Shown: in pieces, positions 24,576-38,033 of the stretch | How the letters are laid out: each line of letters opens with the position of its first letter | How positions within the stretch are numbered: the first letter of the stretch is position 1 | From: Capnocytophaga ochracea DSM 7271 | Lineage (GTDB): Bacteria; Bacteroidota; Bacteroidia; Flavobacteriales; Flavobacteriaceae | Assembly (NCBI RefSeq): GCF_000023285.1 | Contig: NC_013162.1 | Coordinates: forward strand, 1,156,501 to 1,220,500 | Length of the DNA stretch: 64,000 bases | Reading direction: 5' to 3' | The notes under the pieces: generated by a model | What the model was told of the DNA's origin: nothing | Seen by the model: only the letters and a program-made list of their open reading frames with translations | The model's database searches: none | Made by a program: the position numbers and the translations under genes

Positions 24576-27500
24576 TCAGATTTCACTTTCTCCTTTCAAA
24601 TACTCTCGCGGTGAGGCATTGTAAAACTTCTTAAACGAACGACTGAAATTCGATAGCTCTTGATACCCCACCTTATAGGCTACTTCCGAAATGTTCAAAT
24701 TGCCTTGTTTCATCAGTTGGGCAGCAGCGGTCATACGTATTTGTACAATCACGTTGTAAGGGGTGGTGTTCATAATCGCTTTTACCTTTTTGAAAAGCTG
24801 ATTGGTGCTCATATTTAGGGCATCGGCAAGGGCATCAATACCAAACTCAGGGTCGCTGAGGTGTTCCATTACAATGTTGTTCACTTTATCAACAAATTCT
24901 TTTTTCCACGGTTGCCCGATGAGTTTTTCGCGATACACATTCAGGTCGGATGAGGAGCTGTACTGTTCCCACAGCTTCTTGCGCGAAAGCAGTATATTTT
25001 CGATGCGCTTGCTGAGGATTTTAGCCGAAAAAGGTTTGGTGATATAGTCTTCTACTCCCAAACTATACCCCTCTACCACTTGCGATTCCTTGTCTAAGGC
25101 AGTGAGCAAAATGATAGGAATATGGTTTGTTTTTTCGTTGGCGCGCAGTTCTTTTACCATTGAAATGCCATCGCGTTTAGGCATCATAATATCCGATACA
25201 ATAAGGTCGGGGATGTGGGCAATTGCCAATTCTAAGCCCTCTTCACCGTCGCGTGCTAATAGTACGTGGAAATGCTCGTTGAGAATGTGCTGTATATAAT
25301 CGCGCATATCGTCGTTGTCTTCCACTACCAAAATAGTCTCTTCCTTGTCGGTTGCATTTTCTTGTGGAGCTATTTCTTTTACCGTTTGGGTAGTGTCTAT
25401 CTGTTGCAAGGTGATAGAAGCCTCGTCGTGGAGTTGTGGCACATCTAAAATAGGCAACAATACCGTGAAGGTAGCCCCTTGTTTTTCTTCACTTTCTACC
25501 TCTATATGCCCTTGGTGTAGGTCGACGAGGTCTTTGGTGAAGGCGAGCCCTAAGCCTGCCCCCTCGTTGTGGAGTTCTTTTTGGCGTTTGCCTTGCAAGA
25601 AAGCGGTAAAGAGCTGTTTTTGTTCTTCTTTGGAGATGCCAATGCCTGTGTCGGCTATCTTTATTTGCAAAAACTTCTGCTGATTTTGCACCACAGTGGC
25701 AATGAGCACCGTGATTGCGCCTTTTTCGGGGGTGTATTGGAAGGCATTCCCGATGAGATTGTAGAGAATTTTGTCTAACTTATCGGCATCAAAAGGCATC
25801 CATAAGCTGGGCATTGTACTCTTGATAGTGTATTGTATTTGTTTTTCCAAAGCCAGATAAGCAAAGGTTTCACTCACTCCTTTCACAAATTTCACCACAT
25901 CGTCGTATTGTAAATTCAGCTCTAATTTGTTTTTTTCTAACTTTCTAAAATCGAGTAATTGGTTGATAAGGCGCATCAGTTTTTGGGCGTTGCGCAACAT
26001 CATTGTATACTTATCTTTGTATTCCTTAGGAGAGTTCTCATCATCTACCATTTGGTTCAGCGGACCTACAATCAGCGAAAGCGGTGTTTTGAACTCGTGA
26101 GAGATATTAGAGAAAAAGTTGGTTTTCATCTCGTTGATTTCGTACATACGCTGGGCTTCCAATTGGGAGATGCGCAGGTTCTGCTTGTCTCTTTCCTTGA
26201 TGGTGTAATACTTGACGATAAGCACGAGCAAGCCCACCCCTAGCAAGGCATAGAGGATATAAGCCCAAGTTGTTCGCCAAAGCGGAGGGGCTACTATTAT
26301 CTTAATCGTAGTAGGTTTTTCGCTCCACACCCCGTCGTTGTTAGTGGCTTTTACTTTGAAAATGTAAGTACCTGGGTTAAGGTTTGTATAGGTAGCGATG
26401 CGCTCGGAAGCATCGTAAATCCAATCGCTGTCGAAACCTTCGAGCATATAGGCGTATTGGTTTTTGAAAGAAGCGCGGTAGTTCAATGCCGAAAAACGGA
26501 ACGATATCACCGATTGCCAATGTTTGAGATGAATGCTTTGGGTCTCATCTATCACCTCGGTGAGCACCCCTCCTTCTTCTGGTCGTACCGATTTGTTGAA
26601 TATTTGAAAATCGGAAATTACTACTTTGGGTTGGGTTTGGTTAAGGGTAAGCTGTTGAGGATAGAAAGTATTAAAACCGTCTTTTCCTCCAATGAGTAGC
26701 TCGCCGTCTTTGGCTTGTGCAAAAGCTCCTAATTGAAAGCCCGAATTTTGCAATCCGTCGTACTCGTTGAACACTTGGAACTGTTGGCTTTTTGGGCTGT
26801 ATTTCAGTACTGCCGAAGGGGTACTCATCCACAGATTGCCACTGTTGTCTTCTGCCAAACCGAAAATAGGGTCACCATAGTCGGTGCCTTTACGGCGAAT
26901 GAGTTCAAAGCGTTCGGTTTTCTTGTCGAACTTGTGTAGCCCTCCTTTGGTGCCTATCCACAAAGTGCCGTCCTTGCTCTCGTGGATAGCCGTAATAAAG
27001 TCGTTGCTCAGGGCGTGTGTGTTGTTTTTTAGGGCTGTATAGGTGTGTTTGAGTTTTAGGTCGCGGGTGTAACAACGCAAGCCTTTTTCGGTGCCTACCC
27101 ACAAAAGGAGGTCTTGGTCTCGGTGAATTACGTGGGTTTTATCTTCGGGGTAGATAATGTTTTTACTTTCGAATAGCGGGGTAAAAACCCCCGTAGCGGG
27201 CTGGTAGTTGATTGCCCCCAATTCGGTAGCAAGCCAAAAGGAATTATCCCAATCTTTGGTAATTTGATAGATGTTGCGGTAGGTGTAATTCGTACCGGTA
27301 GGCACGGGAATGGGCACTTGACTAAAACTATTGGACGAAGGGTTGTACTTAATGAGGTAATTGGCGTAGTTACCTATCCAAATATTGCCTTCGGCATCTT
27401 CACAGAAAGCCTGATAGAGTTGAGTATTGGGGTTGTAGGATTGGTTGCTAAAAGCAGTGAGTGTCTTTCTGTCAGGATTGAGTTTATCAATATGGTTTAA

Positions 27501-28619
27501 GCCTCCTATCCAGAGGTTGCCTTTGCTGTCCTTAAAGATAGCGCGCACTTGTTTTTCCGAAAGAAAATTCTTGTATCTCACCCATTTGAATTGGGCAGGG
27601 GTAGGGCTAAAATAATAAATCCCTGAGGCGGTACTCACCCACATCAGTTGGCTTTTATCTCGGTAGATGTGATTCACACTTTCATTAGCGAGTTGCGGGT
27701 TTTGCAAGTCGGTAATGGTGTGAGTGTTTTTGTTGAGGAGTTTGATGCCCTCGTTGGTCTCTATCCAAATGTTGTGCTGACCGTCATCGGCAACCGAAAG
27801 CACATTTACATTATGCGTGCAATGGCTCGCACCACACACCGCATAACGTTGGTAGTTTTTTGTTTTTTCATTTAAGCTATACAAACCACCGTGAGCTGAG
27901 GATACCCAAACAGTGCCTTCTGGGTCTTTGTAGAGGTTGAAAATGTGCTTGCATACCTTCTCATCAGTGTCGTTTGTATGCCAATAAGGGTGTAGTTCAA
28001 ACTGTTTTTCCTTGCGGTTAAAGCTATACACCCCGCCACCCCACGAACTGAGTATGAGCGTGCCATTGGTAGCTACCATACCCGTAAGGGCGTTATTCAG
28101 AGGTTTGGAAGTGCCTTTTTCTCGAATGTCGTAATGAGTGAAAACTCCTGTTTTGGGGTTGAGCATATCCAGTCCACCGCGGTCTACGGCTATCCAAATC
28201 ATACCCGCCTCGTCCTCTACTATGCCCGCTACATCGTTATAGCTAAGGCTTTTACTGCCTTTTTGATGTTTGTAGGTGGTGAAGACACCCGTGCGCAGGT
28301 TCAGTTTGCTGAGTCCTTCGCCTTTTAAGCCAATCCAAAGGTTGTGCTGACTGTCTTCAAACAAACACCTGATAGAGTTTCCTGCAAGGCTGTTTTTCTG
28401 GGTGCTATTGTGCTTATACACAGTGATATCATAACCGTCGAACTTGTGCAAACCGTCATCAGTGCCTATCCATATAAAGCCTTTTGAGTCCTGCAACATA
28501 CTGGTTACCTCATTGCTTACCAATCCGTTGTGGGTGGTGATTTTGGATAGATACGCCCAGTCCTGCGCTGAGAGCAACGCAGGAAATAACACCCATATTA
28601 TGTAGAGTAGTTTTCTCAT
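24576..28619 (-). CDS. Hybrid two-component system sensor/regulator (HTCS) of the polysaccharide locus
   Basis: This single polypeptide of about 1347 residues combines sensor kinase and transcription factor. After a signal peptide (LLYIIWVLFPALLSAQ) there is a periplasmic two-component propeller with repeated units such as DSKGFIWIGTDDGLHKF and DSQHNLWIGLKGEGL, a Y_Y_Y domain, and a transmembrane helix at about 783-803. The cytoplasmic part has HisKA with His in NISHEFKTPLS (about 840), HATPase_c (GAGLGLAFTKDLV, about 1023), a receiver domain (VVEDNDDMRDYI; Asp in VSDIMMPKRDG, about 1143), and an AraC-type DNA-binding domain at about 1255-1347. HTCS proteins bind an oligosaccharide and activate the adjacent locus. 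The start at ATG 28619 is preferred over TTG 28625. Confidence 0.95.
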   Translation of the reverse strand: MRKLLYIIWVLFPALLSAQDWAYLSKITTHNGLVSNEVTSMLQDSKGFIWIGTDDGLHKFDGYDITVYKHNSTQKNSLAGNSIRCLFEDSQHNLWIGLKGEGLSKLNLRTGVFTTYKHQKGSKSLSYNDVAGIVEDEAGMIWIAVDRGGLDMLNPKTGVFTHYDIREKGTSKPLNNALTGMVATNGTLILSSWGGGVYSFNRKEKQFELHPYWHTNDTDEKVCKHIFNLYKDPEGTVWVSSAHGGLYSLNEKTKNYQRYAVCGASHCTHNVNVLSVADDGQHNIWIETNEGIKLLNKNTHTITDLQNPQLANESVNHIYRDKSQLMWVSTASGIYYFSPTPAQFKWVRYKNFLSEKQVRAIFKDSKGNLWIGGLNHIDKLNPDRKTLTAFSNQSYNPNTQLYQAFCEDAEGNIWIGNYANYLIKYNPSSNSFSQVPIPVPTGTNYTYRNIYQITKDWDNSFWLATELGAINYQPATGVFTPLFESKNIIYPEDKTHVIHRDQDLLLWVGTEKGLRCYTRDLKLKHTYTALKNNTHALSNDFITAIHESKDGTLWIGTKGGLHKFDKKTERFELIRRKGTDYGDPIFGLAEDNSGNLWMSTPSAVLKYSPKSQQFQVFNEYDGLQNSGFQLGAFAQAKDGELLIGGKDGFNTFYPQQLTLNQTQPKVVISDFQIFNKSVRPEEGGVLTEVIDETQSIHLKHWQSVISFRFSALNYRASFKNQYAYMLEGFDSDWIYDASERIATYTNLNPGTYIFKVKATNNDGVWSEKPTTIKIIVAPPLWRTTWAYILYALLGVGLLVLIVKYYTIKERDKQNLRISQLEAQRMYEINEMKTNFFSNISHEFKTPLSLIVGPLNQMVDDENSPKEYKDKYTMMLRNAQKLMRLINQLLDFRKLEKNKLELNLQYDDVVKFVKGVSETFAYLALEKQIQYTIKSTMPSLWMPFDADKLDKILYNLIGNAFQYTPEKGAITVLIATVVQNQQKFLQIKIADTGIGISKEEQKQLFTAFLQGKRQKELHNEGAGLGLAFTKDLVDLHQGHIEVESEEKQGATFTVLLPILDVPQLHDEASITLQQIDTTQTVKEIAPQENATDKEETILVVEDNDDMRDYIQHILNEHFHVLLARDGEEGLELAIAHIPDLIVSDIMMPKRDGISMVKELRANEKTNHIPIILLTALDKESQVVEGYSLGVEDYITKPFSAKILSKRIENILLSRKKLWEQYSSSSDLNVYREKLIGQPWKKEFVDKVNNIVMEHLSDPEFGIDALADALNMSTNQLFKKVKAIMNTTPYNVIVQIRMTAAAQLMKQGNLNISEVAYKVGYQELSNFSRSFKKFYNASPREYLKGESEI

Positions 28620-28625
28620 TTCCAA

Positions 28626-29201
28626 ATTTGCTAATTCTCTAATTTCTCTTCCCCTTTTCCTTCATACTCCGCCCTATTACCTATGACCTAATACTTCACA
28701 CCTCTCCATTTTCTCATTTCCAAATTTGCTAATTCTCTAATTTTTCTTCCCCTTTACTGTTGCTACATTCCCCCTCTCCTTGGGAGAGGGATGGGGTGAG
28801 GATTCTTTTTCTTTCGCCTCGAAACCTCGTTTTTACCATTTTTAGCCTTGTTGTATTACAGTATGAATCAACTACTTATACACCCTTCCTATACCAATCG
28901 TCCAAGATTCGTATAAGCTTCCTATAAGCTCTCTATAAGCTAATCCCACCCTCCTTACAGCCTTTTTTCACCAAAATTCCTCTCAACTCTCTTCCGAACT
29001 TTTCCGTTTCCTTCCGAATTCCTCAACCCTCCTCATTTGCTAATTCTCTCATTTTCTAATTTGCTAATTCCCAAAAGTTACTTCACAAGGCGTAGCCTTG
29101 ATTTTGTTTAATTTCTGAGGCACAGCCTCATTCCTCTAACTCAAGCTCGCACCTCATTTTCTCATTTTCTCATTTTCCCATTTCCAAATTTCCTAATTTT
29201 C
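28626..29201. other. Non-coding spacer between GH2 and HTCS genes
   Basis: No gene was recognised. The spacer holds a CCCTCTCC-TTG-GGAGAGGG hairpin followed by GGGGTGAGGATT (28772-28805), copy B of the dispersed element (28812-29030), and short hairpin words CAAGGCGTAGCCTTG and GAGGCACAGCCTC (about 29088-29130), ending in a TCATTTTC array. Confidence 0.75.
28812..29030 (+). repeat. Dispersed intergenic element, copy B
   Basis: The 59-nt core (28884-28942) is identical to that of copies A and C, with three TATAAGCT units 11 bp apart. Flanks on both sides (TTTCGCCTCGAAACC; TTTCCGTTTCCTTCCGAATT) are also shared. Confidence 0.9.
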
Positions 29202-32267
<3,066 letters not shown>

Positions 32268-32285
32268 TTATTATTTTATGGTTTG

Positions 32286-34598
32286 TTATTCTTCTATTGT
32301 AAAATGTTGTTCGTTACTATTATCGGCAGAATGTAAGCCCACCCACAGCAGGCACTCGCTGGGCTCAGTGTCCTTTTTTCCATTGATACCGTAAAAGGCA
32401 AGAGCTTCGGAAGGCAGTTCAAAACGGACTTGTTTGCTTTCACCTGCTTTGAGAGGGATTTTCTGAAACCCTTTTAATTCCTTTACGGGGCGGCTAACAC
32501 TTGCTACTAACTGTCGGGTATAGAGTTGTACCACTATTTCGCCCTCGGTTCTTCCTGTATTCTGCACAGAGGCATTTACTATAATGCTATCGTTATAGCG
32601 TTTTATACTTTTTTTATTCAGATGCACATTACTAATAGCAAAGGTAGTATAGCTGAGTCCATACCCAAAAGGATAAAGAGGCGTAATAGAACTATCCAAA
32701 TATCCTGCATTATAATGAGGGCGGTGGTCTACTTCTTCATTATTTGTATGTACAGGTCGCCCTGTGCTTTTGTAGTTGTAATAAATAGGAATTTGCCCTA
32801 CACTGCGAGGGAAAGACATCGTTAAGTGTCCCGAAGGATTTACATCGCCTGCTATCACATCGGCAATGCCATTGCCCCCTTGCGTACCAGGAAACCACGC
32901 TTGCAAAATAGCTTGTACATTCTCGTTTTCCCAAGAAAGGTCGAGCGGTCGTCCGCTAAAAGTAATAATAGCTATGGGCTTGTTTATGGCTTTTAGTGCT
33001 TCGAGCAATTGGCGTTGTGCTTGAGGCAAACGAATGTCGGTGCGCACCGCCGATTCTCCTGCCCAGCTACTCTGTTCACCTACAGCTACTAATACCCTAT
33101 CAGCTTTGCGAGCTATAGCAACCGCTTCTTTGAGTTGTTCTGTTGAAATAGTTGTAAAACCACAGCCTTCGGCATAGAGGAGTTTTACATTTGTACCCTT
33201 GTATTTCTCAGTAAGCCCTGTGAGTAAACTCACGCTTTGTTTGCCGTCACCTAAGCACGTCCAACTGCCGTTTATATCACTTGTGTTGTTCATCATAGGT
33301 CCTATTACAGCAATAGTTTTATCGCTATTCTTTTTGATGGGTAACGCTTCAGCTTCATTTTTCAAGAGTACTACTGAGGAAGCAACAGCTTGTCGCGCTA
33401 CTTTCAGATATTCCTCAGTAAAAGTATTTTCTTTGGCACGAGTTTCATCTAAGTATCGGTAGGGGTCATCAAAAAGACCTAAAAGAAACTTCATTTCCAA
33501 TATATGCCTTACTGCTTTATCAATTTGATTTTCGGTTACTTTGCCTTCTTTCACTAAGGCACTAAGGTATTTAATAAAGGTTGCCCCGTTCATATCCATT
33601 TCTATTCCTGCATTGGCTGAGAGGTTTGCCACTTGTTTATCATCTTTGGCTACCCCGTGTCGCACCAACTCGTTAATGCCTGTGTAATCACTCACTAACA
33701 AGCCGTTAAAGCCCCATTCTTTGCGAAGCACCTCAGTAAGCAACCACTTGTCGGCGGTGGCAGGCACTCCGTTTATCTCGTTCAAAGAAGCCATTATACT
33801 GCCCACTCCTGCTTTTAGGGTCGCCTCATAAGGAGGTAAATATACATTGCGCAAGGTGTGCATAGAGAGTTCAGCTGTATTATAGTCCTTGCCTGATTCG
33901 GCAGCTCCATAGCCGGCAAAGTGTTTACCACAAGCTAAAAGTGTGTGAGGGCTACTCAACGTTTGCCAATTGTCTCCCCCTTGAAATCCTTTTACCCGCG
34001 CTTCGGCAATAAGGCTTCCTAAATAAGGGTCTTCGCCTGCGCCTTCCATTGCGCGTCCCCAACGAGCATCGCGGGTGATATCTACCATAGGAGCAAACGT
34101 CCAGTTAATACCATCGGCACTAGCTTCACGGGCAGCGAGTTCAGCTGTTTTGCGCATCAATGCCAAATCCCACGAGCAAGACTCAGCTAACGGAATGGGA
34201 AAGATAGTTTTATAGCCGTGTATCACATCTTGACCAAAGAGGATAGGAATACCTAAACGCGTTTGTTCTACCGCTATTTTTTGCAATTTTCGTATACCTG
34301 CAACCGAAGTAGCGTTAAAAATACTTCCTACCAAGCCTTTTTCGAGGTAAGGTTGGTACTTATCAGCCATTACAGGTCCTGTAACCGACCAATCGGCTGA
34401 GAATTGCGTCATTTGTCCGATTTTTTCTTCAAGAGTCATCAAACGCAGTACCGAATCTACGCGCTGTTCTATATGTTTATCACCACTGAAACTCTTTTGG
34501 GTGAGTTTTTCATTATCCGATTTTAGGATAGCGGGTGTTGCGCAACCTATCATAAGTAACGAAATAAGCGTTTTAAAAATGTGTTTGCTATATCTCAT
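32286..34598 (-). CDS. Beta-glucosidase, GH3 (BglX-like), lipoprotein
   Basis: From ATG 34598 the protein has about 770 residues and begins with a lipoprotein signal, KTLISLLMIGCATP. A longer frame to ATG 34700 lacks a normal signal at its start. GH3 domains are in order: N-terminal TIM barrel with WTFAPMVDITRDARWGR and KHFAGYGAAESGKDYN, the nucleophile Asp in GLLVSDYTGINEL (about residue 303), the alpha/beta sandwich with VAVGEQSSWAGES, and the C-terminal fibronectin-like domain. The residues after the lipobox Cys (A-T-P-A) lack the Lys-Asp/Glu surface-export pattern, suggesting that it faces the periplasm. It lies between GH5-like and GH2 genes of the locus. Confidence 0.93.
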   Translation of the reverse strand: MRYSKHIFKTLISLLMIGCATPAILKSDNEKLTQKSFSGDKHIEQRVDSVLRLMTLEEKIGQMTQFSADWSVTGPVMADKYQPYLEKGLVGSIFNATSVAGIRKLQKIAVEQTRLGIPILFGQDVIHGYKTIFPIPLAESCSWDLALMRKTAELAAREASADGINWTFAPMVDITRDARWGRAMEGAGEDPYLGSLIAEARVKGFQGGDNWQTLSSPHTLLACGKHFAGYGAAESGKDYNTAELSMHTLRNVYLPPYEATLKAGVGSIMASLNEINGVPATADKWLLTEVLRKEWGFNGLLVSDYTGINELVRHGVAKDDKQVANLSANAGIEMDMNGATFIKYLSALVKEGKVTENQIDKAVRHILEMKFLLGLFDDPYRYLDETRAKENTFTEEYLKVARQAVASSVVLLKNEAEALPIKKNSDKTIAVIGPMMNNTSDINGSWTCLGDGKQSVSLLTGLTEKYKGTNVKLLYAEGCGFTTISTEQLKEAVAIARKADRVLVAVGEQSSWAGESAVRTDIRLPQAQRQLLEALKAINKPIAIITFSGRPLDLSWENENVQAILQAWFPGTQGGNGIADVIAGDVNPSGHLTMSFPRSVGQIPIYYNYKSTGRPVHTNNEEVDHRPHYNAGYLDSSITPLYPFGYGLSYTTFAISNVHLNKKSIKRYNDSIIVNASVQNTGRTEGEIVVQLYTRQLVASVSRPVKELKGFQKIPLKAGESKQVRFELPSEALAFYGINGKKDTEPSECLLWVGLHSADNSNEQHFTIEE

Positions 34599-34744
34599 AG
34601 ATACATTAACGTTTTTATAAAAAACACCTTCCTGCCTGTACCTTCCCTTAAAATGAGAATTACATATTGCTTTGTTTTTATAATTTTGCCCTTTGCTCAT
34701 CTATCAGGGCAATAAGAAAACTAAGGAAAGAAGACAGGAAGATG

Positions 34745-36157
34745 CTATGGGTTTTCTAATACCACTACTATCGAACGCTTGAAGGCTGGAATCAATGCCT
34801 TTCCGTCATACATAGGCATATGTCGTTCCCATTTATCCGTCCAAGGGTCGTAAACACTGTAATGAGTATATTTTATATTTATGAGGTTGAGTGGTATTTC
34901 GAAATCTCGTTTCATTTGGGCAGGACGCCCCTCACGCAACTCTGTTTTCCAATTGTTAGTTAGGTCTCTACACCACAATATCGTTTTTGTTTTGCCTTTT
35001 AGTCCGTAACAGGCTACGGTATTTCTTTTGAAATAGAAGGGTTGCATCGCTTCTTTCACGGGGTCAATTCCTTCAATAGCGTTTTTGAAACGCCCAAAGT
35101 GATACCACAATTGGTTAGGCTCTATGTAATGATCCCAATGCCAAGTATTGCCCGAACCTGCACTACCTCCAAAGAAAGGTGCAAAGATAAAATCGTGTAA
35201 CAAAACGCCCTCTGTGTCTTTTGTATAAAGCGACGAAGGCCCTGCGTGGTTAGGGTTTACAGCTCCTATCTCATTGATGACAACAGGCTTGGGGTCGTTT
35301 TTGGTAAATGTCAAGCCCATAGCTACGGCATCGGTTGCTAAAGCACTCACAGCTCCTTTCACTATCGGGTATTGATGCCACTTGTCGCCCTCGTCTAAAT
35401 AACGGTGAATGCTCAAAAACTCGTTGTCAGGTATTACTGCCAACTTCTTGTAGTAGTCGTCCATATAAGAGGCGTGCATACTGCCTAAGGTTTGAGTAAC
35501 CAATTGCTCAGGGCATAACTTTTTCACCTTACCGAGCATCTCTTCGGTAAAAGGTAGCCACTCTGCTTCGGGTACAGCTGAATCCATTTCGTTCCACAAC
35601 TCCCACCCATATACATACGGGTGGTTTTGGCACTTTTGAGCAAGAGCTCTGATGCGTTTTAAGTAGGACTTTTTGCCTTTTTTAGTACTTACATACTCGC
35701 TTACATTCTTGAACTTGGTAGCTAGCGAATAGCTGTTACACCAAGAAGCCTCAGGTGAGATGTTATTAGAGATAGTACGCAGGTGATGCAGGGTGAATTT
35801 AAGGTAAATATGATACTTTTCGGCGAGTTGTAGCAACTGTTCTATACGCGCTAACTTCTCGGGATTGTACTTGCCTTCTTTTTGGTCTTCTATTTCTAAG
35901 AACTCAGTGCTTATCCAAATGCGCATTGCATTTCCGCCGTTTTCGGCAAAGTGTTTAAAGTACTTTTCTACCTCTTCAAAATTATGCGATGGTAGATAAT
36001 TGGTGCTAATAGGAATCCACGTCGCACCATTTTTTTCAAAATAGCGCGGGTGGGTTTTGCTTACCGTTATATTTGCTTGTGCCAAACATAGCGGACTGCT
36101 TAGGCAAAGCATTAAAAACAAAGCGTTTCTTAGTGTTTTATGTAGGGTTATGTTCAT
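34745..36157 (-). CDS. Secreted GH5-like glycosidase (beta-mannanase/mannosidase type)
   Basis: The product is 470 residues with a signal peptide (NALFLMLCLSSPLCLAQ). It is a clan-A TIM-barrel enzyme: NAMRIWISTEFLE on an early strand, the acid/base Glu in YGWELWNEMDSA (about residue 188) and the nucleophile Glu in PVVINEIGAVN (about 295). STNYLPSHNFEEVEKYFKHF near the start resembles GH5 subfamily 7 mannanase-like proteins, but the subfamily is not certain. A C-terminal beta-rich part (ILWCRDLTNNW) follows. It lies 44 bp upstream of the GH3 frame and about 93 bp downstream of a small lipoprotein gene. Confidence 0.8.
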   Translation of the reverse strand: MNITLHKTLRNALFLMLCLSSPLCLAQANITVSKTHPRYFEKNGATWIPISTNYLPSHNFEEVEKYFKHFAENGGNAMRIWISTEFLEIEDQKEGKYNPEKLARIEQLLQLAEKYHIYLKFTLHHLRTISNNISPEASWCNSYSLATKFKNVSEYVSTKKGKKSYLKRIRALAQKCQNHPYVYGWELWNEMDSAVPEAEWLPFTEEMLGKVKKLCPEQLVTQTLGSMHASYMDDYYKKLAVIPDNEFLSIHRYLDEGDKWHQYPIVKGAVSALATDAVAMGLTFTKNDPKPVVINEIGAVNPNHAGPSSLYTKDTEGVLLHDFIFAPFFGGSAGSGNTWHWDHYIEPNQLWYHFGRFKNAIEGIDPVKEAMQPFYFKRNTVACYGLKGKTKTILWCRDLTNNWKTELREGRPAQMKRDFEIPLNLINIKYTHYSVYDPWTDKWERHMPMYDGKALIPAFKRSIVVVLENP

Positions 36158-36250
36158 TTTAAATCAAGTAATAGGTAACAAGTTTTAAAAACGTTTTTGT
36201 TTTCATATGTAATAGTCTTTTTTATTACTTATTGTTTTATGAGAGTCGTT

Positions 36251-36640
36251 TTATAATACTTCTATTTTAGTTAAAGTAATATGATTATAACTATAATTTG
36301 CTGGGTGAATCCACTTTTTACAAAGAGTTTTTACCTCTCCTTGAATTTTTACTTTTATAGTAGTGCCCTCTTCCTTATATTTTAAATCTCTTATTTTTTG
36401 AGGTAAAATATCCTCATTGCAAACTATAAAAAAATGAAACCCCTTGCCTATCCAAAATGTATTAGGATAATAAGTATTTTGATTGTTTGCATAACTTATT
36501 TCTTCTTCAAGAGATTCTTTAATAGTCCAAACAGTAGGACTATTGCACCCACAATCTTCTTGTGGAGGAGTCTCTTTTTTTGAGCAACCGTACCCCACTA
36601 TTGTCAATAACAGTAGTGCTAAAAACGTTTTTGTTTTCAT
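36251..36640 (-). CDS. Small lipoprotein of unknown function
   Basis: The 129-residue protein has a lipoprotein signal (FLALLLLTIVGYGC) and SKKETPPQED after the cysteine, close to the Capnocytophaga surface-export pattern. The mature part is short and carries no recognised domain; CNEDILPQK and a late Cys (TLCKKW) could form a disulphide. Its first residues (MKTKTFLALLLL) resemble those of the next lipoprotein gene and of the glycan-binding protein gene, suggesting duplication of the signal region. Its position inside the polysaccharide locus suggests a role at the envelope. Confidence 0.7.
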   Translation of the reverse strand: MKTKTFLALLLLTIVGYGCSKKETPPQEDCGCNSPTVWTIKESLEEEISYANNQNTYYPNTFWIGKGFHFFIVCNEDILPQKIRDLKYKEEGTTIKVKIQGEVKTLCKKWIHPANYSYNHITLTKIEVL

Positions 36641-36841
36641 AATGCTTTATTTTTATAAGTGATGTTTTTATTTGTCTTACGAAATTCAATCGTACAGAAA
36701 GCAGGTAGGTTCTTCCGATGAGCTCCTCAGAGTCCCTTCGACAAATCTGCTAATAATCCCGTGTGACTCACACCCTCATTTGCTCATTTCCAAATTTCCT
36801 AATTCTCTAATTTTTCCACCTATCTTGCTACGATTTCGTAC

Positions 36842-37330
36842 TTAAATGTCTTTATCCACTTTAAAAGGCAACACTTCTACGGTTACAGTAGCGTTTTCAG
36901 GTAGTTTTTGTACTATCGCACCGTAGTATAACACTACAGGTCCAAATAGTCCAAGTAAGTCGAGGTCTACCGTAAGCACGTAGCTATTATTGTTTTTCTT
37001 GCTAAACCTACATTTCGCCTGTGCCATTTCAGAAAGTCCTTTTCTTCCTATGATAAGAGTCTGTGTACCGAAATCAATATCCTTAAATTCCTTTATAGTA
37101 CTGAGGTCAGTATTAGGAAAGAGCGCTTGTAGGGCTTCTTTATTTTGGACAACTCGGTAACCATCTTGGGTAAGGGCAAAATTCACAAAACTATGCTCAG
37201 GAGTATTTGCTACAGACGCAAAACTCTTAACCATTACAGCCTCAGGAAATATTGTTTCCTCTTCTGTTTTAGAACAACCGCAAGCTGTTATCACCAATAA
37301 CAACATTGCTAAATATGCTTTTGTCTTCAT
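36842..37330 (-). CDS. Small lipoprotein of unknown function
   Basis: The 162-residue protein begins with a lipoprotein signal (MKTKAYLAMLLLVITACGC) followed by SKTEEETIF. The mature domain has alternating strands (YRVVQNKEALQALFP, TQTLIIGRKGLSE, NSYVLTVDLDLLGLFGPVVLYYGAIVQKLP) and one Cys. No family was recognised with confidence. It starts the distal enzyme block of the polysaccharide locus, about 200 bp upstream of the other small lipoprotein, and a 703-bp repeat-containing spacer lies upstream. Confidence 0.7.
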   Translation of the reverse strand: MKTKAYLAMLLLVITACGCSKTEEETIFPEAVMVKSFASVANTPEHSFVNFALTQDGYRVVQNKEALQALFPNTDLSTIKEFKDIDFGTQTLIIGRKGLSEMAQAKCRFSKKNNNSYVLTVDLDLLGLFGPVVLYYGAIVQKLPENATVTVEVLPFKVDKDI

Positions 37331-38033
37331 ATATAATTGTTTTTAAGATTACTTACTATTCTTTTCAATTCCTACACCAAAGCATTTTCTATTATAAAAA
37401 TACTCTTTGGCAGAAAGTCTTCTTTCGGGATTGTCGGCAACAGCCGAGTGTGTATATAGAGAGATGTTTTCACCACATTACCTTCATCTTTCCCGTCACT
37501 ATATTCCCCCTTTTTCATCATACTCCCCTAGTGCCTATGGCCTAAGGCCTATTACCTCTTCCTCTTCCTTTCGCCTCGAAACCCCGTTTTTACCATTTTT
37601 TGCATCGCTGTATTATACTATGAGTCAACTACTTATACACCCTTCCTATACCAATCGTCCAAGATTCGTATAAGCTTCCTATAAGCTCTCTATAAGCTAC
37701 CCCCACCCTTCTCATAGCCCTTTTTCATCAAAAAGTCTCTTAGTCTCCTTCTGAAAATCTTCGTTTCCTTCCGAAAGTCCTAACCAGCCCGATTTGTCCT
37801 ACAAGTTATACCTGTCAAAACCCCTTTTTTATCACTACCCATTTTCTAATTCTCTCATTTTATAATCTGCTAATTCACACCACAAAGTTATAAAATATTT
37901 GTCAATACAGCAATATGCTCTCTCTCTTTTCACTCTAAGTCAGTTTTTCCCTTTATTTATTCTTCGTTCAAGCCTTAACTTACTTTTTACTGACATACCT
38001 AGCTGTGAACCCTCGCAGGCTTTACCTTTTACT
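37331..38033. other. Non-coding spacer splitting the polysaccharide locus
   Basis: No gene was recognised in about 700 bp. It holds GCCTATGGCCTAAGGCC (about 37532-37550), copy C of the dispersed element (37569-37786), and A+T-rich sequence. It separates the SusC-to-GH2 block from the lipoprotein-to-GH2 block, so the two probably form separate transcripts. Confidence 0.75.
37569..37786 (+). repeat. Dispersed intergenic element, copy C
   Basis: The 59-nt core (37641-37699) is identical to copies A and B, with three TATAAGCT units 11 bp apart. It shares GCATCGCTGTATTATACTAT with copy D, so C and D form a subgroup. Confidence 0.9.
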